DNA of 9,181 bases from CBIFVZ01 sp966185765 (lineage in GTDB: Bacteria > Pseudomonadota > Gammaproteobacteria > Enterobacterales > Enterobacteriaceae). The position numbers were made by a program, and so were the translations under genes. The notes beneath the pieces are model-generated. The model saw only the letters and a program-made list of their open reading frames with translations, did not search any database and was not told the DNA's origin. The stretch spans positions 1 through 9,181 of the forward strand of contig CBIFVZ010000111.1 in the NCBI GenBank assembly GCA_966185765.1, in the 5' to 3' direction. Below, piece after piece: positions 1-7,556 of the stretch. Within the stretch, counting starts at the first letter, position 1. The number at the start of each line of letters is the position of its first letter.

Positions 1-1
1 C

Positions 2-3000
2 CTTGAGAAGGATAACTGTGGTTTCGGCCTGATCGCCCACATAGAAGGCGAACCCAGCCACAAAGTTGTGCGCACGGCCATTCATGCACTGGCCCGTATG
101 CAGCACCGTGGCGCCATCCTCGCCGATGGCAAAACCGGCGACGGCTGCGGCCTGTTGCTGCAAAAACCCGACCGTTTCTTTCGCCTGGTTGCCGAAGAGC
201 GCGGCTGGCGTCTTGCCAAAAACTATGCCGTCGGCATGATTTTTCTGAGCAAAGATAACGACGCAGCAAGTGCCTGCCGTAAAATTGTCGAAGAAGAATT
301 ACAGCGTGAAACGTTGTCTATTGTCGGCTGGCGTGAAGTGCCGACCAACACCGACGTCCTCGGTGAGATTGCCCTTTCCTCCCTGCCCCGCATTGAGCAA
401 ATTTTTGTTAACGCCCCGGCGGGCTGGCGCCCACGCGATATGGAGCGCCGCCTGTTCATCGCCCGCCGTCGCATTGAAAAGCGTATTGAAGAGCGCGATT
501 TCTACGTCTGTAGCCTGTCGAATCTGGTGAACATCTATAAAGGCCTGTGCATGGCCGCCGACCTGCCGCGCTTTTATCTGGATCTCGCCGATCTGCGTCT
601 GGAATCGGCCATTTGCCTGTTCCACCAGCGCTTCTCCACCAATACCGTGCCGCGCTGGCCGCTGGCGCAGCCGTTCCGCTATCTTGCCCACAACGGCGAA
701 ATCAACACCATTACCGGCAACCGCCAGTGGGCGCGGGCGCGTACCTATAAATTTAAAACGCCGCTGATTCCTGATTTACAGGACGCTGCGCCGTTTGTGA
801 ACGAAACCGGCTCCGATTCCAGCTCGCTTGATAACATGCTGGAACTGATGCTGGCAGGCGGCATGGATATCGTGCGCGCCATGCGTCTGCTGGTGCCACC
901 TGCCTGGCAAAATAACCCGCAGATGGACCCGGAGCTGCGCGCTTTCTTTGACTTTAACTCCATGCACATGGAGCCGTGGGACGGCCCGGCAGGCATCGTC
1001 ATGTCTGACGGTCACTATGCTGCCTGTAACCTCGACCGTAACGGTTTGCGTCCGGCACGCTACGTTATCACCAAAGATAAACTCATTACCTGTGCCTCCG
1101 AAGTCGGTATCTGGGACTATCAGCCTGACGAAGTAGTAGAGAAAGGCCGCGTAGGCCCGGGCGAGCTGATGGTGATTGATACCCGTAGCGGCCGTATTCT
1201 GCATTCTGCAGAAACGGACAACGACCTTAAGAGCCGTCATCCGTATAAAGAGTGGATGGAAAAGAACGTGCGCCGCCTGGTGCCGTTTGAAGACTTGCCG
1301 GACGAGCGCGTCGGCACGCGTGCGATGGATGACGACCTGCTGGCAAGCTACCAGAAACAGTTCAACTACAGCGCGGAAGAGCTGGATACCGTTATCCGCG
1401 TGCTGGGTGAAAACGGCCAGGAAGCGACCGGCTCAATGGGCGATGATACGCCATTTGCCGTGCTCTCCAGCCAGCCGCGCATCATTTACGACTATTTCCG
1501 CCAACAGTTTGCCCAGGTCACCAACCCGCCTATCGATCCGCTGCGCGAAGCACACGTAATGTCGCTTGCCACCAGCATTGGGCGCGAAATGAACGTGTTC
1601 TGCGAGGCCGAAGGCCAGGCGCACCGCCTGAGCTTCAAATCACCGATTCTGCTGTACTCCGACTTCAATCAGCTCACCACGCTTGAAGAAGAGTACTACC
1701 GCGCCGACACGCTGGACATTACGTTTGACGTTACCCAGTCCGACCTCGAAAGCACCGTCAAAGCGCTGTGTGATGAGGCCGAGCGTATGGTGCGTGCCGG
1801 TACCGTACTGCTGGTGTTGTCAGACCGCAACATTGCCAAAAACCGCCTGCCGGTTCCTGCCCCGATGGCGGTCGGTGCAATTCAGACGCGTCTTGTTGAG
1901 AAAAGCCTGCGCTGTGACGCTAACATCATTGTTGAAACCGCGAGCGCCCGCGATCCGCACCATTTCGCTGTGCTGTTAGGCTTTGGCGCAACGGCGATTT
2001 ATCCGTACCTGGCTTACGAAACGCTGGCACGCATGGTGGATGCCGGCACGATTGCCAAAGACTACCGAGCGGTGATGCTGAACTATCGCAACGGCATCAA
2101 TAAAGGTCTGTATAAGATAATGTCCAAAATGGGCATCTCGACTATCGCATCTTACCGCTGCTCACGTCTGTTTGAAGCTGTGGGCCTGCACCGTGACCTC
2201 TCTGACCTGTGCTTTCAGGGGGTGGTCAGCCGTATCGGCGGTGCCAGCTTCAGCGATTTCCAGCAGGATTTGCTGAACCTGTCCAGGCGCGCCTGGCTGG
2301 TGCGTAAACCGCTGGATGCCGGTGGTCTGCTCAAGTACGTGCATGGTGGTGAATATCACGCCTATAACCCGGATGTGGTGCAAACGCTGCAAAAAGCGGT
2401 GCAAAGTGGTGAATACAGCGACTATCAACAATACGCAACGCTGGTCAACGAACGTCCGGCAGCGACGCTGCGTGACCTGCTGGCGCTAAACCCACAGGGT
2501 GAAGCCATCAGCGTGGAACACGTTGAACCCGCGACCGAATTGTTTAAGCGTTTCGATACGGCGGCCATGTCCATCGGTGCTTTGAGCCCTGAGGCCCATG
2601 AGTCACTGGCTGAAGCCATGAACAGCATCGGCGGGTTCTCTAACTCTGGCGAAGGTGGCGAAGACCCGGCACGTTATGGCACCAATAAAGTCTCTCGCAT
2701 CAAGCAGGTCGCTTCGGGCCGCTTTGGTGTTACCCCGGCGTATCTGGTTAACGCTGACGTTATCCAGATTAAAGTCGCCCAGGGTGCCAAGCCTGGCGAA
2801 GGTGGCCAGCTACCCGGTGATAAGGTCACGCCGTATATAGCCAAACTGCGTTATTCCGTGCCGGGCGTGACGCTGATTTCACCGCCGCCGCATCACGATA
2901 TTTACTCTATCGAGGACCTTGCACAGCTGATTTTTGACCTCAAGCAGGTCAATCCGCAGGCGATGATTTCCGTGAAGCTGGTATCCGAGCCAGGTGTGGG

Positions 3001-4441
3001 TACTATCGCGACAGGCGTCGCTAAGGCCTACGCCGATCTGATAACCATTGCCGGTTATGATGGCGGTACCGGTGCAAGCCCGCTGACTTCCGTGAAGTAC
3101 GCCGGTTGCCCGTGGGAACTGGGGTTAGTAGAAACCCAGCAGGCGCTGGTGGCAAATGGCCTGCGCCACAAAATTCGCCTACAGGTAGACGGTGGTCTGA
3201 AAACCGGTCTGGATATTATTAAAGCCGCGATTCTCGGTGCGGAAAGCTTCGGCTTTGGCACCGGACCGATGGTGGCACTGGGCTGTAAATACCTGCGTAT
3301 TTGCCATTTGAACAACTGTGCGACCGGTGTAGCAACCCAGGATGACAAGCTGCGTAAAAACCACTATCACGGCCTGCCGTTCAAGGTGACTAATTACTTT
3401 GAATTTATCGCCCGTGAAACCCGCGAGTTGATGGCCCAGCTGGGCGTGAAGCGACTGGTAGATTTAATTGGCCGCACTGACCTGCTTAAAGAGCTTGAAG
3501 GTTTCACGGCGAAGCAGCATAAGCTTGAGCTGTCGACACTGCTGGAAACCGTCGAGCCGCTGGCGGGCAAAGCGGTGTACTGTACTGAGAGTAACCCGTC
3601 ATTTGATAATGGCGAGCTGAACGCCCAGTTACTTAAGCAGGCACAGCCGTTTGTTGACGAACGCCAGAGCAAAACGCTGTGGTTTGATATTCGCAACACT
3701 GACCGTTCCGTCGGTGCCACGCTTTCTGGCTACATCGCCAGCAAGCACGGTGACCAGGGGCTGGCAGCCGACCCCATTCGCGCCCACTTCAGTGGCACTG
3801 CCGGGCAGAGCTTTGGGGTATGGAATGCAGGCGGTGTTGAGTTGTTTCTGACCGGGGATGCTAACGACTACGTAGGCAAAGGCATGGCGGGCGGCCTTAT
3901 CGCGGTGCGTCCACCGGTAGGCTCAGCGTTTCGCAGCTGTGATGCCAGCATTATCGGCAACACCTGTCTGTATGGTGCAACGGGCGGGCGTCTGTATGCC
4001 TCAGGGCGAGCGGGCGAACGTTTTGCCGTGCGTAACTCCGGCGCTATCACCGTGGTTGAAGGCATTGGTGATAACGGCTGTGAGTACATGACCGGCGGTA
4101 TTGTCTGCGTGCTTGGTAAAACGGGCGTTAACTTTGGTGCAGGCATGACCGGTGGCTTTGCTTACGTGCTTGATGAGGACGGTGAGTTCAGCAAGCGCGT
4201 TAACCCGGAACTGGTAGAAGTGCTGAGTGTTGAAGAACTGGCCATTCACGAAGAGCATCTTCGCGGTCTGATCACCGAGCACGTGCAGCTTACTGGCTCA
4301 CAGCGCGGCGAAGAGATCCTCGCCAACTGGCCAACCTTTGCAGCGAAGTTTGCGCTGGTGAAGCCAAAGTCCAGTGATGTCAAAGCGTTGTTAGGTCACC
4401 GTAGTCGTTCCGCAGCCGAGCTGCGGGTGCAGGCACAGTAA
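2..4441 (+). CDS. gltB: Glutamate synthase (NADPH) large (alpha) subunit, 5'-truncated by the window edge
   Basis: GltB takes the amide nitrogen of glutamine, channels the ammonia to 2-oxoglutarate and, with electrons from GltD, forms two glutamates. The frame is open from base 2, and I recognise the protein throughout as the enterobacterial form; 1479 codons are visible and probably only six or seven are missing. A start at GTG 68 would be wrong, because the catalytic N-terminal Cys of the mature enzyme (LEKDN then CGFG) is codon 17-19. Numbering from that Cys, I see the type-II glutaminase domain with HRGA and the HNGEIN oxyanion loop near 226, a central domain, then the FMN synthase domain with SNSGEGGED near 875, GAKPGEGG near 923 and HHDIYS. 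The [3Fe-4S] cysteines are 1090, 1096 and 1101 (C-x5-C-x4-C). A glycine-rich beta-helix domain ends the protein. No frameshift is seen. gltD follows after 9 bp; the promoter lies outside the window. Confidence 0.98.
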   Translation, partial: LEKDNCGFGLIAHIEGEPSHKVVRTAIHALARMQHRGAILADGKTGDGCGLLLQKPDRFFRLVAEERGWRLAKNYAVGMIFLSKDNDAASACRKIVEEELQRETLSIVGWREVPTNTDVLGEIALSSLPRIEQIFVNAPAGWRPRDMERRLFIARRRIEKRIEERDFYVCSLSNLVNIYKGLCMAADLPRFYLDLADLRLESAICLFHQRFSTNTVPRWPLAQPFRYLAHNGEINTITGNRQWARARTYKFKTPLIPDLQDAAPFVNETGSDSSSLDNMLELMLAGGMDIVRAMRLLVPPAWQNNPQMDPELRAFFDFNSMHMEPWDGPAGIVMSDGHYAACNLDRNGLRPARYVITKDKLITCASEVGIWDYQPDEVVEKGRVGPGELMVIDTRSGRILHSAETDNDLKSRHPYKEWMEKNVRRLVPFEDLPDERVGTRAMDDDLLASYQKQFNYSAEELDTVIRVLGENGQEATGSMGDDTPFAVLSSQPRIIYDYFRQQFAQVTNPPIDPLREAHVMSLATSIGREMNVFCEAEGQAHRLSFKSPILLYSDFNQLTTLEEEYYRADTLDITFDVTQSDLESTVKALCDEAERMVRAGTVLLVLSDRNIAKNRLPVPAPMAVGAIQTRLVEKSLRCDANIIVETASARDPHHFAVLLGFGATAIYPYLAYETLARMVDAGTIAKDYRAVMLNYRNGINKGLYKIMSKMGISTIASYRCSRLFEAVGLHRDLSDLCFQGVVSRIGGASFSDFQQDLLNLSRRAWLVRKPLDAGGLLKYVHGGEYHAYNPDVVQTLQKAVQSGEYSDYQQYATLVNERPAATLRDLLALNPQGEAISVEHVEPATELFKRFDTAAMSIGALSPEAHESLAEAMNSIGGFSNSGEGGEDPARYGTNKVSRIKQVASGRFGVTPAYLVNADVIQIKVAQGAKPGEGGQLPGDKVTPYIAKLRYSVPGVTLISPPPHHDIYSIEDLAQLIFDLKQVNPQAMISVKLVSEPGVGTIATGVAKAYADLITIAGYDGGTGASPLTSVKYAGCPWELGLVETQQALVANGLRHKIRLQVDGGLKTGLDIIKAAILGAESFGFGTGPMVALGCKYLRICHLNNCATGVATQDDKLRKNHYHGLPFKVTNYFEFIARETRELMAQLGVKRLVDLIGRTDLLKELEGFTAKQHKLELSTLLETVEPLAGKAVYCTESNPSFDNGELNAQLLKQAQPFVDERQSKTLWFDIRNTDRSVGATLSGYIASKHGDQGLAADPIRAHFSGTAGQSFGVWNAGGVELFLTGDANDYVGKGMAGGLIAVRPPVGSAFRSCDASIIGNTCLYGATGGRLYASGRAGERFAVRNSGAITVVEGIGDNGCEYMTGGIVCVLGKTGVNFGAGMTGGFAYVLDEDGEFSKRVNPELVEVLSVEELAIHEEHLRGLITEHVQLTGSQRGEEILANWPTFAAKFALVKPKSSDVKALLGHRSRSAAELRVQAQ

Positions 4442-4445
4442 GAGG
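4440..4445 (+). promoter_or_regulatory. Ribosome binding site of gltD
   Basis: AAGAGG lies 5 nt before the ATG of gltD and overlaps the TAA stop codon of gltB. Ribosomes ending gltB would sit on this site, so translational coupling, which would help keep the two subunits equimolar, is likely. The coupling is inferred from spacing only. Confidence 0.75.
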
Positions 4446-4450
4446 TTGTC

Positions 4451-5869
4451 ATGAGTCAGAACGTTTATCAGTTTATCGACCTGCAGCGCGTTGATCCGCC
4501 AAAGAAGCCGCTCAAACTGCGTAAAATTGAGTTTGTTGAAATTTACGAGCCGTTTTCCGACAGCCAGGCGAGCGCACAAGCGGACCGCTGCCTGTCCTGC
4601 GGCAATCCGTACTGCGAGTGGAAATGCCCGGTGCATAACTACATCCCGAACTGGCTGAAGCTTGCCAATGAAGGACGTATTATTGAAGCCGCTGAGCTTT
4701 CGCACCAGACTAACACGTTGCCGGAAGTTTGTGGCCGCGTATGCCCGCAGGACCGCCTGTGTGAAGGCTCCTGCACGTTAAACGACGAGTTTGGCGCAGT
4801 TACCATCGGCAATATTGAGCGCTATATCAATGATAAAGCGTTCGAGATGGGCTGGCGTCCGGATTTAACCGGCGTGAAGCAGACCGGCAAGCGCGTGGCG
4901 ATTATTGGCGCAGGCCCCGCCGGACTCGCCTGTGCTGACGTGCTGACACGCAACGGCGTAAAAGCGGTAGTCTACGACCGCCATCCCGAAATCGGCGGAC
5001 TACTGACCTTCGGGATCCCGGCATTTAAGCTTGAAAAAGAGGTCATGACGCGCCGACGTGAAATTTTCACCGGCATGGGCATTGAGTTTCAGCTGAACAC
5101 CGAAGTTGGCAAAGATGTGGCATTAGACGCACTGCTTAGCGAATACGACGCGGTATTCCTTGGGGTGGGCACCTATCAGTCCATGCGCGGCGGGCTGGAG
5201 AATGAAGATGCGCAGGGTGTATTCGACGCGCTACCATTCCTTATCGCCAACACTAAGCAGCTGATGGGCTTTAAAGCCGACGCCGACGAACCGTATATCA
5301 ACATGGAAGGCAAACGCGTGGTCGTTCTCGGCGGTGGTGATACCGCGATGGACTGCGTACGTACCTCGGTACGCCAGGGCGCGAGCCACGTCATTTGTGC
5401 CTATCGCCGTGATGAAGAGAACATGCCTGGCTCACGCCGCGAAGTGAAAAACGCCCGTGAAGAGGGTGTGGAATTTCAGTTCAACGTGCAACCGCTCGGC
5501 ATCGAGATTAACGGTAATGGACGTGTGAGCGGCGTGAAAATGGCACGCACTGAAATGGGCGCACCGGATGAAAAAGGCCGCCGCCGCGCGGAAATCGTCC
5601 CAGGCTCTGAGCACGTCGTACCTGCCGATGCCGTCATTATGGCGTTTGGTTTCCGACCGCACGCCATGAGCTGGCTGGAGAAACACAGCGTTGAGCTGGA
5701 CACTCAGGGGCGCGTCGTCGCACCGGAAAGCAGTGAAAATGCGTTTCAGACCAGCAACCCGAAGATCTTTGCCGGTGGCGATATCGTACGCGGCTCGGAT
5801 CTGGTGGTCACGGCGATTGCAGAAGGCCGTAAGGCAGCAGACGGGATTATGAATTACCTGGAAGTGTGA
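4451..5869 (+). CDS. gltD: Glutamate synthase (NADPH) small (beta) subunit
   Basis: GltD oxidises NADPH on FAD and passes electrons through iron-sulfur clusters to the FMN and 3Fe-4S centre of GltB. The 472-residue length is normal for the enterobacterial protein. The N-terminal ferredoxin-like part has two groups of four cysteines, C47/C50/C55/C59 and C94/C98/C104/C108, which in this family serve the two [4Fe-4S] clusters. The FAD Rossmann motif GAGPAG is at 153-158 and the NADPH-side motif GGGDTA begins at 294. The C-terminal FAGGDIVRG segment and the following helix complete the FAD site. The ATG at 4451 is preceded by AAGAGG, and the N-terminus MSQNVYQF matches the usual family start. Paralogues such as AegA or the PreT-type dehydrogenases share the fold, but the adjacency to gltB and the full-length match settle the identity. 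The E. coli gene gltF is not found downstream. Confidence 0.98.
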   Translation: MSQNVYQFIDLQRVDPPKKPLKLRKIEFVEIYEPFSDSQASAQADRCLSCGNPYCEWKCPVHNYIPNWLKLANEGRIIEAAELSHQTNTLPEVCGRVCPQDRLCEGSCTLNDEFGAVTIGNIERYINDKAFEMGWRPDLTGVKQTGKRVAIIGAGPAGLACADVLTRNGVKAVVYDRHPEIGGLLTFGIPAFKLEKEVMTRRREIFTGMGIEFQLNTEVGKDVALDALLSEYDAVFLGVGTYQSMRGGLENEDAQGVFDALPFLIANTKQLMGFKADADEPYINMEGKRVVVLGGGDTAMDCVRTSVRQGASHVICAYRRDEENMPGSRREVKNAREEGVEFQFNVQPLGIEINGNGRVSGVKMARTEMGAPDEKGRRRAEIVPGSEHVVPADAVIMAFGFRPHAMSWLEKHSVELDTQGRVVAPESSENAFQTSNPKIFAGGDIVRGSDLVVTAIAEGRKAADGIMNYLEV

Positions 5870-5934
5870 CGGCGGATAATGGCAGCCAGCAGGGTGCGGT
5901 TGTTACACGTTGCGTCTGTCTTAGACTGAGCCAT

Positions 5935-5963
5935 AAAAACAAAAGGGGAGCTATCGCTCCCCT
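5935..5963 (-). terminator. Rho-independent terminator read on the minus strand (first copy of the repeated hairpin)
   Basis: Arms AGGGGAGC (5944-5951) and GCTCCCCT (5956-5963) form a perfect 8-bp stem with a 4-nt loop. On the minus strand the stem is followed by a U-rich run interrupted by one G (complement of 5935-5943), the classical intrinsic terminator layout. On the plus strand it is followed by GAGACTG with no U tract. It therefore fits the end of the sulfotransferase transcript better than the end of gltBD, although it lies only 74 bp past gltD and more than 200 bp past the sulfotransferase stop codon. Confidence 0.6.
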
Positions 5964-5980
5964 GAGACTGATGCCTTATC

Positions 5981-6013
5981 TCATCCTGTCTCAGACAGGG
6001 TGAATGACACCCT
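5981..6013. repeat. Two overlapping, mutually exclusive inverted repeats
   Basis: CCTGTC (5985-5990) and GACAGG (5994-5999) form a hairpin that extends to 5981-6003 with one G-T mismatch (G-U in the plus-strand RNA). AGGGTG (5997-6002) and CACCCT (6008-6013) form a second hairpin using some of the same bases, so an RNA could adopt only one at a time. There is no U tract directly after either on the plus strand. The role is unknown. Confidence 0.5.
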
Positions 6014-6025
6014 ATAAAAAATAAG

Positions 6026-6047
6026 GAAAATCAATTTATTGATTTTC
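6026..6047. repeat. AT-rich palindrome
   Basis: GAAAATCAAT (6026-6035) and ATTGATTTTC (6038-6047) are perfect inverted arms of 10 bp separated by 2 bp. On the minus strand it is followed by a T-rich stretch (complement of about 6015-6023), so it could weakly assist termination there. An alternative is a protein-binding palindrome. Neither is demonstrated. Confidence 0.5.
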
Positions 6048-6051
6048 GTCC

Positions 6052-6097
6052 GCTAACCACAAAGAAGGAAAAACCACGTTTTTCCTTCTTTGTTAGC
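6052..6097. repeat. Long compound inverted repeat between gltD and the sulfotransferase gene
   Basis: A perfect 14-bp stem pairs AAAGAAGGAAAAAC (6061-6074) with its complement at 6078-6091 across a 3-nt loop. It sits on a second 6-bp stem, GCTAAC (6052-6057) with GTTAGC (6092-6097), with a 3-nt bulge on the left side. With 20 paired bases this is the longest inverted repeat I found in the window. Purines are all on one arm and pyrimidines on the other. There is no U tract after it on the plus strand. It may protect 3' ends or take part in termination; the function is unknown. Confidence 0.6.
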
Positions 6098-6104
6098 AAT
6101 CTGG

Positions 6105-6135
6105 AGGGGAGCTATCGCTCCCCTTGTTCGTTTTT
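6105..6135 (+). terminator. Probable terminator of the gltBD transcript (second copy of the repeated hairpin)
   Basis: The 20-bp palindrome at 5944-5963 recurs exactly at 6105-6124: arms AGGGGAGC and GCTCCCCT, loop TATC. Here the T-rich sequence follows on the plus strand, with five consecutive T at 6131-6135 after a short TGTTCG spacer. On the minus strand no T run follows. It is a less tidy terminator than the first copy, because the T run starts several bases after the stem, but it is the best plus-strand candidate in this gap. Confidence 0.45.
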
Positions 6136-6180
6136 GCTCCAATCACCACCCCGACCGTGTTACCCGGTGTTATGCTCTGC

Positions 6181-7548
6181 TTATTGCGCCGTCTTTTCAT
6201 TAAGCAATTTATCAATACAGCCTGGTGCCGCCGGATACTGCGCACAATTGGCCCGCACCGGTGTTTCGCTACGCGCTGTACCAACCGGCGCCCAGTTATA
6301 ATCTATCATCTTCGCCCGGTAGATCTGATTGGTGACATAATTGTCCTGCGCCATTGAGCGGCCAAAAAACGGGCTTATGTACTCCCAGACAATTTCCCCC
6401 TCAGGTGTGACCTGAAACAGGCGACCATTTTGCCCTTCGTTAATAAGTGTATTGCCGTTTGGCAGCCGCTGAGCGTTACTGATAAAAGCACTATAAAAAC
6501 TCCAGACCGGCAGCCCGGACTGCTCTGCGGTATATTCCCAGACTATCTGTCGGGTCTGCGGATTCACCTCAATTACGCGCGATGCAGAGAAAAACCCCTG
6601 TTGCGACGGCGGAAAACCGGCGTTGCCCTGGTTGTCAAAGATGAGAAGGTTGCCCGCCCCAGGCAAGCCTTTGTCAATCATATGGACATCATGCGCACCA
6701 ACGGTCTGGTCAAGTGCCCGTGGCAGCGGCGCGCCCATCTTCAGCGGCGGCAACACGGGTCCCATGCGCCAGACTACACGGCGAGTTTGCTTATCAATGA
6801 TCGCGGCGACGTTACCGCTGCGCGAATTCACCAGAATATTGTCGGGCGCAAAACGGCTGTCGCCTTCGTCGTACCAGCGGTTTTCACCGAGCGGCGCGGC
6901 CGTATTGAAATGCAGGAAATCCGGATCGCGGGTCTTTTTGATGGCGGCAATTTGCTGTTTGCTAAAACCAAGCTGATTGAGACTATCGGCCGCAGACCAA
7001 CGCCAGATAGCGCGGCCGTCGGGCGTGATTTCCTCAACGCTATTATCAATCACCCGGTAATTAAAGCCTGGAATGCGGCGCAATTTTGCCGTCATGACCA
7101 GAGTATTGCCATTGGGTAGCCTGCGCATGTCGTGATGCTGGTGCAACGGTGCCAGCTGGCTACCGTAGCGCCAGATTACGTTACCCTCCCAGTCCACTTC
7201 ACCCACGGAGGCATTGAGCATCCCGTTACCGGGATTCGCTACTTTATCAGGGTTCTGACGCCGCTCCAGCTGCACCAGCACGCGTCCCTGTGCACCGTTA
7301 TCAACAATGGGCCACGGCGGGAAGCTCTCATACTTCCAGCGATGTACTTCATTGCCATTCATATCAATTAAGTGAGTCTGGCGGTCGCCGCCCGGGAATA
7401 ACACATAGCCGTTCCAGGCTTTTTCAGGATGGTAGTACGTCGTCCCAACCGGGATACTGCCCGGTAGCGCGACGGCCTGCGCAGAAAGCATCAGTCCACA
7501 GGCGGCGGTTAACAGTGTGTATCCGGCGTTTTTTGACGTTGGGGGCAT
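6181..7548 (-). CDS. Exported aryl-sulfate sulfotransferase-like beta-propeller protein
   Basis: Probable PAPS-independent sulfotransferase of the AssT superfamily, whose known members move sulfate from one phenolic ester to another in the periplasm. I choose ATG 7548 because AAGGAG stands 8 nt upstream; GTG 7549-7551 and a TTG at 7584 are weaker. This gives 455 residues with a Sec signal peptide at 1-27, cut after AVA. Six repeats of the type G-x-I/V-V-W-R/E-Y, around residues 69, 126, 182, 260, 337 and 388, suggest six propeller blades, and LPNGNTL occurs twice (144, 362). Compared by eye with uropathogenic E. coli AssT, H139, H213, R243 and H286 fall where catalytic H252, H356, R374 and H436 lie. 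C435 and C444 could form a disulfide. The characterised AssT is about 600 residues with an extra N-terminal domain that is absent here. No dsbL/dsbI partners are adjacent. The natural substrate is unknown; TATAAA at 7573-7578 is a possible -10 without a good -35. Confidence 0.8.
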   Translation of the reverse strand: MPPTSKNAGYTLLTAACGLMLSAQAVALPGSIPVGTTYYHPEKAWNGYVLFPGGDRQTHLIDMNGNEVHRWKYESFPPWPIVDNGAQGRVLVQLERRQNPDKVANPGNGMLNASVGEVDWEGNVIWRYGSQLAPLHQHHDMRRLPNGNTLVMTAKLRRIPGFNYRVIDNSVEEITPDGRAIWRWSAADSLNQLGFSKQQIAAIKKTRDPDFLHFNTAAPLGENRWYDEGDSRFAPDNILVNSRSGNVAAIIDKQTRRVVWRMGPVLPPLKMGAPLPRALDQTVGAHDVHMIDKGLPGAGNLLIFDNQGNAGFPPSQQGFFSASRVIEVNPQTRQIVWEYTAEQSGLPVWSFYSAFISNAQRLPNGNTLINEGQNGRLFQVTPEGEIVWEYISPFFGRSMAQDNYVTNQIYRAKMIDYNWAPVGTARSETPVRANCAQYPAAPGCIDKLLNEKTAQ

Positions 7549-7556
7549 CACGTTAT

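Noticed and set aside
776..1240. 154-codon open frame on the minus strand inside gltB
   Set aside because: It is entirely antisense to the highly conserved GltB glutaminase domain; its translation is His-, Gln- and Val-rich without any recognisable motif.
5944..6124. CRISPR array
   Set aside because: There are only two copies of a palindrome 161 bp apart, with no regular spacers and no cas genes in the window.
6124..6357. Possible small plus-strand gene (77 codons) downstream of gltD, as a gltF remnant
   Set aside because: Most of it is antisense to the 3' end of the sulfotransferase gene, it begins inside the terminator palindrome, and the translation does not resemble GltF as I know it.
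6430..7119. 229-codon open frame on the plus strand opposite the sulfotransferase gene
   Set aside because: It is antisense to a gene with a signal peptide, six propeller repeats and conserved catalytic residues, has no ribosome binding site or recognisable domain, and looks like a composition shadow.
7483..7521. Lipoprotein signal in the sulfotransferase (Cys17 in TAAC context)
   Set aside because: The residue at -3 is Thr rather than Leu, and the hydrophobic segment continues past the Cys to a good AVA signal-peptidase I site, so a soluble periplasmic protein is more likely.
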